Part shown: positions 34,801 to 46,059 of the stretch, piece by piece | How the letters are laid out: the number at the start of each line of letters is the position of its first letter | Numbering within the stretch: position 1 is the first letter of the stretch | Source of the DNA: Amia ocellicauda | Lineage: Eukaryota; Chordata; Actinopteri; Amiiformes; Amiidae | DNA length: 64,000 bases | NCBI RefSeq assembly: GCF_036373705.1 | Contig: NC_089855.1 | Location: 9,234,219-9,298,218, forward strand | Direction of reading: 5' to 3' | Program-made: the position numbers and the translations under genes | The notes under the pieces: generated by a model | Seen by the model: only the letters and a program-made list of their open reading frames with translations | What the model was told of the DNA's origin: nothing | Databases searched by the model: none

Positions 34801-37800
34801 TAATTGTATTTTTTTATATCATGGCTATGCTGGAGTGGACATATTTGTCCATTTCGTGAAGTGCTGTGTTGGCTCTTGGCAGTGTTCCTGACAGGCTGCT
34901 GCTGTTTCGTGCCACTTTGTCTTCAGATCGGCTAATTTTTCCTTGGAGATTAATTTCCTCTCCTTTCTCACAGAAAAAGTATCTGTTGTACAATGACAGG
35001 GTAGACCTCTTCTGCCCCTTCAGTCCCACTAAGTGTGCTGTATCCATACAATTTGCCCTATCGTTATGTAACCATGCTACAATCAGTGTCAATAAATGTA
35101 ATTGTTTCCATAAGGAGCATGTGGTCAGCCTGTGCCTATTTTTCAATTATTCGCATGATGCTTTTGTATTGCCATTCGCAAACAGCCTATTTGCTACTTT
35201 AACATCCTCTCCAGAGACAATCAAATACTTATAAATGCATGTCAACTCCGGTTCTTTCTAGCCATTAGTTGTTCTTCTGAAAGCTGATTTAGTTCTGGTA
35301 TTTTATTTCATCACTCTGTAGACTGTTGATCTTAAAATAAGTTATTGAGCAATAATGGCAAGCATACAATAGATATAATTATCAGAACCAAAGATTATAT
35401 TAGAGAGGCGGTATTGTATTCCATCTTTGCTAATTTAGTGGCTTATAGCTAATTAATCCCAGAATCTTTTAGTACAATCCTACATGCAGGCTTCAATTCA
35501 GTTCAAGGAGTTTGAATACTTAAATCAACTCCCATGCACAAGAGTGGAGACACAGCTATCTCACCTGTCTGTTTATAACATTCCTGTGAGATCAGGAGTT
35601 ATTCTTCAGGATTCTTCGTTTCTTGGCCGTTGTTATGTATTCACCCGACACTTGCCCAGATCAGCTCCAGATATCCCTGTCTCCCAAATTCTAGTTACTT
35701 TTCCTCCTAGTTTTTAGCTTGTTACTTAATTAGTCACGTTAATTAGTCATTATCACATACACCTGTTCTCAATAGCCTGTTCTTCTGTTCCTCAGTATAT
35801 ATTCATGAATACCTCATAATACCCGAAACATTTTGCATTCAAACCACATTCACCATTTTTGCCTTTCACAGATTCCAATACTAGTCTAGTCAGAGTCTTT
35901 CAACTGCAAAAGTTGCAGTGTAGGCTTGTGTGTGTCTCTGCCTCTCCATAAATGGTTGCAGAGTTTAATACTAACAATAATCGCCATCATCATCAACGAA
36001 TACAATTCGGTATTGTTGGTTGCTGTTGTTCTTGTCTTCTGAAAGAAACTGTACGAAATGAATAATGTTAAAACAGAATTTGGGAACATCATTAACAAAA
36101 AACGGAAATGGTGAGTAATTTGTAGTGTCACAAATCAACTTTATATAATCCACATGTTAAACAGCTAACTGATTTTCTGGGCCTTTATCAGAATATGTAA
36201 ACCTGAAAAGCTATTCTAAAGTCCCTATAAGTTTTGGCAACTTTCCTGTCTCAATATTTTGTGATATCAACACCCGCTGGCAGTTCATCACAGAGAGCTT
36301 GGGGCTCACCTGTGTGTTTTTGAAATTTTGATGACAATAGACTGGAACTGATGAAACACATTCATTTCGTCCCTGGAATTCAAGTCTTTGCCTGACTCAC
36401 ACTGTCGAGCGGTGTAGTGTGGGCTAATTTAGATTTGTGATGAATGCTCTCTGGCTCAGCCCTTGAGTGGCATGTCTTTTTCATTGGCCTCTAGTGGAGT
36501 CATGGAAATCTTGGTCCTCTTGCAGCCCTGTGTGCTTGGTGATACCTCAGCAGGTGACATCAGTATGCAGAGCACTAAAGGTCACACACGACTGTGCTGT
36601 ATCTTGTCTCTGAACCGCACACTCTCTTGCACAGGAGGAGCTGCCCTGAGCCCAGAGGTCTGCTCTTTCTATCCCTTACTGCCTGACTAATTAATTGCTT
36701 GACCACCCCAGGGACGCAAAGCCTTCTATCACTCATTTGTTTGGAGGTTGCAGCACTTAAGCTTTTAATACAACTTGATTTTCACTGCACTGGAAGGTTA
36801 AACAACAATCCTGCTATCAACACGGGACACACTTGCTACGAGGCACGGTCCATGAGATAGACAGTTTAAGCTGCAATAATAAGGGTGGATATATGGGCTA
36901 ATAATGATTACAAGCTCTAGAGGGGTGAACTTACACCAGCAGGCCAAACAACAATGGGGAAAGTCACAATTAAATCATTGAAATGTGTTAATCAACCACT
37001 CCATTTCACAGCCATGCAGAAACTGCCATGGATCTCACTGCTCCCTCTGTTCACAGGTAAGGGCTAGATTCATATCTCAGATTTGGAGAAACTTCTCCGG
37101 AGCCCACTGAGTGCAGCTCTGAGGTGCAGAATGGTGATCTGTCTCTTTGCGTTTCACAGAGGCCGCACCTGTGCTCACACTCATGCGTGCCACTGAGAGG
37201 AACACAATGTGCTCGGAGCTGTATTCACGAATCTTCCCCTTTCCCCTTGTGGATTTCCATATGCCAAATAAAATGGCTTTGTCAGCTTTAATTATTTAAG
37301 GTTAGTCAAATGTATTAAGGTAATCAGACTAATATCTAAAAACCAAGTATAAACAGACACAGCAACTCTGTGTAATGTTGTGTGTCATTATTTGCAAGCA
37401 CAAGGTTAGCTTACAGAAACTTGCCAGCTCCCCCCTGATGTGTACAGTAGTATTGATTCATTGTAAATGGTTCTACTAAAGCAAATGAAGCCTTAAGGCA
37501 TACATTATCCTCACTCTCCTGTCTGAATTTGCCCCCACAACTCAATTTGTCCGATACAATAATATAAATGAATTGTATCAATTAATGTTATTATTCCATA
37601 ATCCGTCTGCTTCCTCCAATCTTTTATGATCTGTTCTGTTCTATTCCACACAACGTAGGCATATAGCAGCTCAAGAATGTGGCCCTACATCTCTGATGCC
37701 AACTCTCCTAAACATCATTTACAATTGTCATTAGTTGCAGATGTTTTTCTTAGTTTGTTTAGTCTGTTTGAGAATTAGTAATCTATTAAATATAAATCAC

Positions 37801-40800
37801 TGTTTGGTTAGGCCACCATGTACTGCAGAACATAACAGCGATGGGTATTCTTTCGATACATCAAGAGTAAGACCACATAAGAAACTGGAATTAAATAAAA
37901 AAAATGAATAAATTAAAATACAATCATGAAGATTTGAATCATTATCTTCATGTATGTAGGTATTGACAGAAGGATTCATATTGATTTAAGACGACCACAG
38001 CGGAGGCTTTAAATATTTTTTTCTAGAGGTATGGATTCTGTCAGCTGAATTTGACTTTTTACATATATCTGATACCTTGTGCTTCTACATTAAGTTCCTC
38101 TGCTTGACTAAAGAAAAGCCAGTGTTTCCCCTTTGTGATGGATTTTTTCAAAAGGTAAAAACCCAAAGAGAGGAAATGTGATACCAATGTAGTGTTGAAG
38201 TGGTCATCTGTGTAATCTGATTATCAGAACTATTAAGAGATTAATTCAATTGCTGTTGAACATATTCGCCTTGCCGGTTTAATTTAACAGCCAATTACCT
38301 TTTCATTTTGCCACAGCTGGCTTAACAGATTGGTTCTGACACTGTTGGGATTCCCATATCAACACAGAGAAAGAAACAAAAGGCTACATATGTTGCGAAC
38401 AGAGTTTCTGTTATTTATCACAGATTTATTTTTGTTTTATTGTTGTTGGCTTCGTAGTCGCTTTCAGACCAATAGGAGTTGACAGACCCATCTAATAACA
38501 CTGCAGATGTTCGAGTTGTTAACATCACTAGTTGGTGTCAGCAGTTTTATGACAAGTGTGTTGATTAGCATTTTAGTTTTATGTTAATAAGCCTGGTTGT
38601 GAGAGTTATTTTTTTGTAATAAACTTCCTTTATTGCCAAAGCTAAAATGATAGATTTATAAAAAAGTAAACTAGAAAAGATTAAAAAGAATCAAAGAAAA
38701 AGATAATTATTGTATTATGTTTGCATTAATTATAGTGTAACAGCAATCACTGCCTTCACGAGTGTTACAGTGACATCACTCCCTGAGTCCAAGAGTAGCA
38801 GAGTGCATCGGTCTTCCCATCACACACTGCAATAGCATGTCCGGTAATGTGACTTCCAAGGTTACTCAACAAAATAACTTCAACAACATCATTCTTTTTT
38901 ATGTAGAACATATTGCTTCTTTTTCTGGAAACTGCACTGCACTTCTCCAGCGTGATTAATAATGTATACATGACATGAGTCACGTCAAGTCTCTATAACT
39001 GTTTTTAGTGCTGTGAATGAAAGGTAAATGTTGATGTAATGATTTGATGCAGACCAGACCCACGCTGGGCCCTTTGTATTGTATAAACGTTGCGCAGTCT
39101 ACATTGTAGCCAAGAGGAATTCTTCTTGCTGTTGGATTTAGAGATTTAATTCTGACAGACATCACATAGGCACTCAAGGATAACCAGATCGCTCTGTATC
39201 AGGGTTATTTACTTTGAAATTTGTATTGCATGGTACGCTGAATCTATTCCAAACATTTTGAAGTATAGTATAGTTATATACTTAAAACAGCCAAGACACA
39301 AATTCCAGTCATGTGATTCTGGAGAATAGTTTTAACCCTGTTAACCAATTCACAAACAAAGAAACCTCTTGAAAACATTCAGAGCTTGTAAGAAATGTTC
39401 GTCTCCCACACAATAATGCATATCTGATTGCTGTAAATGTAAGAAAACCTGGATTTAGCTGACATTTTCTTGGGCATAGTGTACTGAATATTTTTATTTT
39501 ATATGCCTCTACTATCACATTCAAAAGGGGAAAATGTATTGATACAAAAGATAGTCAAAGTCTTCCTTATGTGTGTTTAGCATCACCTGAGTTATACAAA
39601 ACAAGTCTCAGGGGGTCCATGTTACTTAACCTCCCATCCAAAAAATGTTGATCTCTGTCTTCCTTCTATATAAGGAGAATTTTATAATTCAGTCCTAGCT
39701 GAGAAATGGAAATTGACTCGTATGATAATCTGAAGAAATGTCAAAGACAATCCATCGTTCCCTTTGGTTCTTTGTGTCTGTGTTGGACACATAAGTGTCA
39801 AGGGACTGTTAACGTTGATTCGGTTAGTTGACATTCAGAAACATGCATAGCTGAACAGCTTAAAGCCTTTCATAAATTGTTGAAATGCGGTTTTATGTAC
39901 ATTACAGGCTGATGACATTGTCTTGGGCGTATCTGCTCAAATTGCACACGGTGTAACTTATCTGCTGTTCAGCGCACATTTAATTCTCTTCAAAGACTGC
40001 ATAGCCTACATGCCAAGGTTTATAACACCAGCCAGTTTTATTGTATTTAATTAAATTTTATTTCATTTACATTTTGGAAATCTGTTCCCAAAACAATCCA
40101 CACAAGAGTCCTATAAAATTGTGGCAATGTGTGCTTTGTTTGCTAAGCAACTAATATATATTCGGTTTATCTATATGGTGATTAGTTCCAAATGAATCTA
40201 TTGTTAGATCCTAAAAGACCTTGGATTTCAAGTCACTTAGGGATATTATGCTGATTCAGTCTGAAAGACGTTACGAGAGTAGAAATGCAATTAACTCCTA
40301 ATAGGCAAAGCTTTGTTAACAGTCTGGTGTGCAGTCTCTATACAGAACTGTTCATTTGTTGAACATAATTACTTCAAGAGATGTCCTATACATTTGTAAT
40401 GACACAACACAATTTCCACAGCGTAATAACCTTAACGAGGAATCCCAAGGTTATCACAACACTATTATGGCTTTTTAAAGATGTAAAACATAGAAAACAT
40501 TCTTTAACAATGCATTTCCACACAGAAAACACATTCTAAAATTGTAACGTAGTCTTGCTGATGTTGCCTGTGGTTTGCACATAATATGAGACATGAGTTT
40601 GTATTTTACATTATAGTTTATTAATTGCTATTACCCAAACACAGTAGACAATACCTGTATGGTCTAGCTGTCAAAGTTTGTGATTCCCTATGTTTGTCAC
40701 TCTGTTCTGTGTGGATGTCTCTTACTCCAGTTTATCTTGCTTAATTGTACTTCTGTTTTTAACATTATGCAGGAATAACAACCTGTTTATTTCAAAGAGA

Positions 40801-43312
40801 GCATTCATTGCCAACCTTTCACCACAGACAAGTTGATTAGGCCATATCTGTGCATTTAAAACGAACCAATTATTGGAGGTGACACATACAACATGACACG
40901 AGGTTAAACTCAAGACGTTTTGTAGATAGTTAAAAATAATGAAATTACTTTCATAATTTGCAAAATGCAGCTTAAAAAGTTCCTAAGAAATCAAATTGAG
41001 GCTGGCAAGAAATACAGGAATGTATCACTACCTGATCTGAGTGCGTTTAATTGAGCATTCAAAGCACACAACACCTGTAAATAATTCACAACTGAATGTG
41101 TTCAAATTGACAGCTGGCTTTTGCTTTATACTGTATATATAGATGTACATACACCCTGTATACATACCCTTGTGTAGGGTGCAGAGATGTCAGTTTGAAT
41201 GAGAAATCTGTGAGAAATACAGGTCTACAGCATCCCCTCCAAGAAGCCTTGAGCTCTGTAATTGAGTAAAACAGCCTCTGCATCAGAAACCTGTCCGATC
41301 AGAGCAATCAACGTGCAGGCCGGGAAACGCTGTCAGACTGCTGAAGACAAAGACTGGAAACCTCATCAGGGACACGACAGCAAATTAAACAGAAGTTAGT
41401 AATCTGAATTGGGTTTTGATTACACAAGTTAGAACATTTATTATGGTAATGAATTCTGAGCATGGTTCTGTGCGGCCTTGGTTTGGCTTTGGCCTTCAAA
41501 TCATCCAATACTAAAGCCCTGTCTGGCAGTTATTACTGCATATGAGAGATCATTTGTTTTTCTTCCTTTTATTTCTACAATAAAGAACGATGTGTGTGGA
41601 TATCTATATATACAACGCCAAGCTTTGCAAAGTTGTTAGGAGTGAATAGATAAAGTACAGCTAATGCGCCTCTCCTCAGCTCCGGGGGTTTTTCACTGTC
41701 ACGGAGGATCACAGTGCTCATCTTAAAGTTTCCCCAACGTGATCAAGATCAAAACACTTCCCCACATTATAACATCATTGCAGCCCTTTAGAGGAAGCTG
41801 AGAATGAGAGGCCAGGGGTTAATTAGCACTGAGACCAAAATAACCCGCTTGCCAGAACGTGAAACGAGCCCCACTGCAAGTTTAAGTGGGTGTGAGTGAG
41901 ACACATAGCAGCTGCCGGCCCAAAGCATCTTCTTCGCCAGCAGTACGAACCACATTGGAAAGGAAAAAGAAAATCTGAGTGATATGGGACTGTGACAACT
42001 AAATGAAAAAATGAGATGGAACAGTAATAATTGCCTTTAATCAATTAAGCAAACTAATAGATTGCTTATATGTATACTGATATTGTTTCTGTCAATTTAC
42101 TTCATGACTAATATTTGCATTTCACCTGGAGCTGTTCTCCATAAACTCACTATACTGGTGCAATGCAGCATGCTATCTGTGGCAAAATCCATTTAATTTC
42201 TGACAGTCCTCTCTCTAGTGCTGTATACGAGACCATGTTGTGCTAACATCTTGATCCCAACATATTCCCCGGTGTGCCACATTGAACCGAAGCGGTATAA
42301 TCCAAGACTCATTAACCTACAGCCAGTTGAAACATGTGAAGTAGTACTAATTAATGGTTGTGGTGCAGCATTATTGATCTTGGTGGAGTTCATGCTATGT
42401 AGGTCTTCACACATCTCCATCACAGCTATCATCCAAATTAGTGGCTGTCAGTATCTAAATAACATGAACTAATTTTTTGTGTGGATACTTCCTGTTTACG
42501 ATAATTTATTCTCCTGTCTGGCTTTTTTAAAACAATTGCTTTGTAGATTTCAGACAGACATCCCAATGAATGCAGGGGATATTCTACTTGAAGCTGTTAG
42601 GGGGAGTTATTGCTTTTAATCACATTCCTCAGAGATTTAGAGTGGTTTTATAAACTATATAAAACCTTGCAAAAGTATTCCAACTCCTTCCCATTTTTCT
42701 CAGTGGAAGGATATTAAGGTCCGTGGTGATTAAATTTTCTATTCTATGGTTCTTGTTATGTTCGGTACTGAAGGGTTATACAAATGACTTAAGAAACTGA
42801 AAATGCTTAAGCCCACAAAACACATAAATATATTAGATAACTATCAGCATTAGGTACGACAGGCAAGAACTTTATCTAAGGTAGGAGAGGAGAAATGTCT
42901 ACATTTTAGATTTCAATAAGCAGAGAGTGGGAGGTTCTCTATAAGTAAGTGCTATATAGTTGGGGGCTGCAGGGTGAAGCTGTAATAAAGCTGAATAAAA
43001 CATGAATCCAGTGTAGTCAGCGCGTTGAGCCAATACAGGGGGGCTGGTATAAATGCATCTCACTCTCTGTGTTGGAAAATAGGATAATTGATAAAATATT
43101 TCTCTATCATGAAACTAGAGTACTTGCACTAAGCAACTAATCAGACCTTGGCACCATTTATTTACTTATTTCTCATTATCACGAGTCACACAATCATAGG
43201 TATTAACCACACAATACCCACTGACTACGATAGCTTGGTTGGATAGTCAACAGCAAGCAGAAATGACTGGAACATCTTATGAGGAAACAAAATTTCAGCA
43301 ACTGTGTGATAC
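31829..43312. other. Gene-poor tract with no supported gene
   Basis: About 11.5 kb of mostly non-repetitive, AT-rich DNA. Open frames reach only about 120 codons and show no known domain. The exon-like segment at 37014-37056 is listed separately. Blocks of mixed composition without simple repeats (about 32200-32480, 34850-35240, 41640-41830) might be conserved regulatory DNA of a neighbouring developmental gene or lie within a very long intron. That cannot be decided from one sequence. Confidence 0.4.
37014..37056 (+). other. Exon-like segment: putative signal-peptide exon
   Basis: ATG followed by 13 further codons read as MQKLPWISLLPLFT, then a phase-1 CACAG|GTAAGG donor. A basic residue, a hydrophobic stretch and a phase-1 donor are the usual design of leader exons in immunoglobulin-superfamily and other secreted genes. 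No continuation exon was recognised downstream, and a stretch this short can occur by chance. Confidence 0.25.
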
Positions 43313-43480
43313 CCAGAGGTGTAGAAAGTATTCAGAAGTCATACTTGAGTAAAAGTAAAAATATTCTATCAAAAACGTACTCCAGTAAAAGTAATAAGTC
43401 TCCCATTCAAACAGTACTTGAGTAAAAGTAAAAAAGTAGGTAATTTCAAGAGTACTCAAGTACCAAAAGTAAAAGTAAAT
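43313..43480. mobile_element. Tol2-like hAT terminus (fragment)
   Basis: Begins CAGAGGTGTAGAAAGTA, followed by many repeats of ACTTGAGTAAAAGTA and AGTACTCAAGTACC phrases. This is the style of the Tol2 hAT element's end (CAGAGGTGTAAAGTACTTGA), with its dense subterminal 'agtaaaagta' motifs. The matching opposite terminus (CACCTCTG) was not found downstream, so it is a solo end or truncated copy. The 8 bp before it are GTGATACC. Confidence 0.6.
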
Positions 43481-43869
43481 TGTGATTTTAGAAATAAAAT
43501 GAATGTGCATGTGTTTGTGTGTGAGCCTTATGAAGAGGCACGCCAGAGATTAATTTGATGTTTTAATCCAACATTTTATTTTCCATAAATTATCAAGGTA
43601 TTTTATTTTCATGGCTCCTCAATTTTATCTTGAAGAAAACCACGTCCAACAAAACTAAATGTTATTTAGGTACATATCTGGAAATTACTTTAATTTGTAT
43701 TCAATATTAACAAAGGGTAACATTGGTGGATTTATATAATAGCCTGTTTTGAGTTTTCTTAGCAAACTCACTGTTCACACACACACACACATACCAAACA
43801 GTTGTATAATAAAACACAAAACAAAATAAACAATATAAAATATGTACCCCTGTAGTGATCACATTTCTT

Positions 43870-44110
43870 ATAATATAATCTATTGCACTGTGGTGCAGGA
43901 GACTGGGTTTGAATCTAATTTAATTGTAATTGACACTGGTGAGAGAAGTGCAGTGTTAATTCTTTACACATAATAGAGTGAAAACAACACTGGAAATGTA
44001 ACACTGGTGCAAGAGTAACTTTAACACTCAAGGACGAAATGTTATCTGAAATAGTGTTAAAATGTACTCTTTAAGAGTGAAATGAACACTGATGTTTTTA
44101 CTGTGTACTT
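43870..44110. repeat. Possible MITE-like repeat
   Basis: Dense in 'aacact/agtgtt' words in both orientations (GTGTTAATTCTTTACAC, AACACTGG, TTAACACT, AGTGTTAAAA, AACACTGATG), a pattern typical of fish foldback DNA elements. Ends and target duplication were not resolved. Confidence 0.35.
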
Positions 44111-45255
44111 GTGATGCAGCATCCTGTCATACTGCGCAATAGTGCTACATCCTGGATGGTTCAGGCACCTTCATGTCTGTGCAGTTAGTGTATTGTAACT
44201 CTCATAGGTGTTGTTCATATTCATGACCTACCCGAAGTGAGTAAGAGTGACGGAGTCGTCTGTGGGAAATGTAGTGGCGTAAAAAATACATTATTTTGTT
44301 TAACCCCAGGTCTGTATAGCCTAGATAAGTGAGAGTTAAATTTGTGTTTATTACACCAGTACTGAGATTTCCTTGGCTGTGGAGTGGAACAGCATGGGGG
44401 CGCTAGACCTTTACTATCCATTTGGGAAAAATAAAGGAACTAGACTGCCATCATCTTGAATCTTCACACCAGACTCTGCTAGGGCTGTAAATAATCATAA
44501 TATGAATGGCTTAATGGTAGCTCTATAAGGGGAGCCACGCAGTGTTTAGTTTCTTCCCAGGGGCTAAGCCAGTTTGGGCGGAAGATTTAGGAACACGTTG
44601 CTCTGCCTGCACTGAGATATTTTTCATTGCTGATGCCCAGCTGACTGTGCAAATGAAAATGGTTAGATCCAATGACCTGCAGAATAATGAAATGTCACAT
44701 GGAAGAGGGACTTTTTATTGCAAGCCGTTATTGTGCCATCATGCTTAACTTTTTATTGACAAATGAATAATGTAATATGGTGTGGTCATATTCCCCCATT
44801 TATGTTCTCTTAAAACAGACTAATAAAGAAAGCGATTGACATGCAGTCTAACATACTGTCTCATTTGGAAATAAAAAAGGGCAGACTGAAGGACAGAAAG
44901 GCAGTGACTTGAGCTGCAATTAACTCCTGAGTAAGGAGGACCTGCTAAGGCTGTACCTACTTTATAAGTTAATAGGTCGGTGAAAGTTTTGTCATGCAGT
45001 TTGGGGGAGAGGACTGTAAAACAAATCTGTATAACGTCTCATACAATAAGACTCCGTTCACACACGCACAAGAATTAGACACATAAATATCTTTACAGTG
45101 TAAAAAAACTTTTATTTTCAGTACATTTCAAAATCAACCGCCTTGATTGTATCAACTAAAAAAACATTTTATAAATGATTTATACAAATGATGATACGTA
45201 CAATAACCCTGGTGTTAATTTTTAAGGATTCTTTAGAAACATTATCAGGTAAATT

Positions 45256-45289
45256 GGTACCACTGTACAATAATGGGCACCACTTCTTA
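45256..45289 (-). repeat. Short dispersed repeat, partner at 47038-47071
   Basis: Its complement, containing GGTGCCCATTATTGTACAGTG, matches 47038-47071 (GGTGCCCATTATTGTAAAGTG) with few differences, so the two are inverted copies 1.8 kb apart. This looks like the end of an interspersed element of unknown class. Confidence 0.5.
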
Positions 45290-45980
45290 ATTAATAATTG
45301 TATGAATCTCACAGGAATAACATTTGCCATCATACACATCATAACATCATACACTTCCACTGAGTTCTGATGTTGATCACATGCAGGAGAGCACCGAGGA
45401 GGGGGCTAATCAGGCTATAGCCCCCCAAACGATCAGACTTGTACTGATATAAACGCTTGTCAGTCTCATATCCCGCCTTTTAAAGGCATGTAACCAATCA
45501 AACACATCATATAGACTATGTTCCGCCCCTGGAGCAGTTCTGTCCTAACAGAATTGGTTTCCAAAACCTCACTTCACTGATTGGGTCATTTACTTCTGAT
45601 TGAAGGCGGGACTAAGATGAGTGACAGTGGAAAGAGCCACTGCCAGGTTAGGATTATTTTAAAGAAAAAAACGTGAGAAATAATAGACCAACTGAAGTTT
45701 GGAAACCTTGTGGAACCAGAAATCGTCTGTAAGATCTTCATTGTGAAACAGTGAAATATAAGTAAATTATACCAAAGTACAGTGCGAATGCTGTGTACAC
45801 CAATCAGTAGGTTCATAATCATCGATGTGTAGCCTATGGGAACCAAACCACACCATTCCAGCATCTGATTCATCTTGATTTTGTCCCATCGATGATCGCG
45901 CTGATGACGGTCAGCAAGTTGCAAGTGGCGCACGCAGCTTTTCACAATTAAAGCTGATTAAGAAGTACCTTCGCTCAACG

Positions 45981-46056
45981 ATGACTGAGCAACAACTGAA
46001 TGGACTGACAGTATCTATTGAGCATGAACCGGCTCAACAGCAAGGTTTAATGCCAG
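45981..46056 (+). other. Exon-like segment with promoter-like upstream DNA
   Basis: An ATG opens a 25-codon frame (MTEQQLNGLTVSIEHEPAQQ, then QGLMP) ending in a consensus phase-1 donor CCAG|GTGAGT. The 550 bp upstream hold CCAAT boxes (ACCAATCAAAC near 45492, CTGATTGGG near 45576) and GC/Sp1-like boxes (TCCGCCCCTGG near 45520, AGGCGGGACT near 45604), unusual in this AT-rich tract. Near 45405-45430 lies GGGGGCTAATCAGGCTATAG followed by CCCCCC, reminiscent of fish hAT/ZMYM-type transposons. It could be the first exon of such an element or of an unknown gene. No second exon was identified. Confidence 0.35.
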
Positions 46057-46059
46057 GTG

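Noticed and set aside
34866..35234. 122-codon plus-strand frame and overlapping minus-strand frame
   Set aside because: No domain, no splice context and composition like flanking DNA. More plausibly non-coding.
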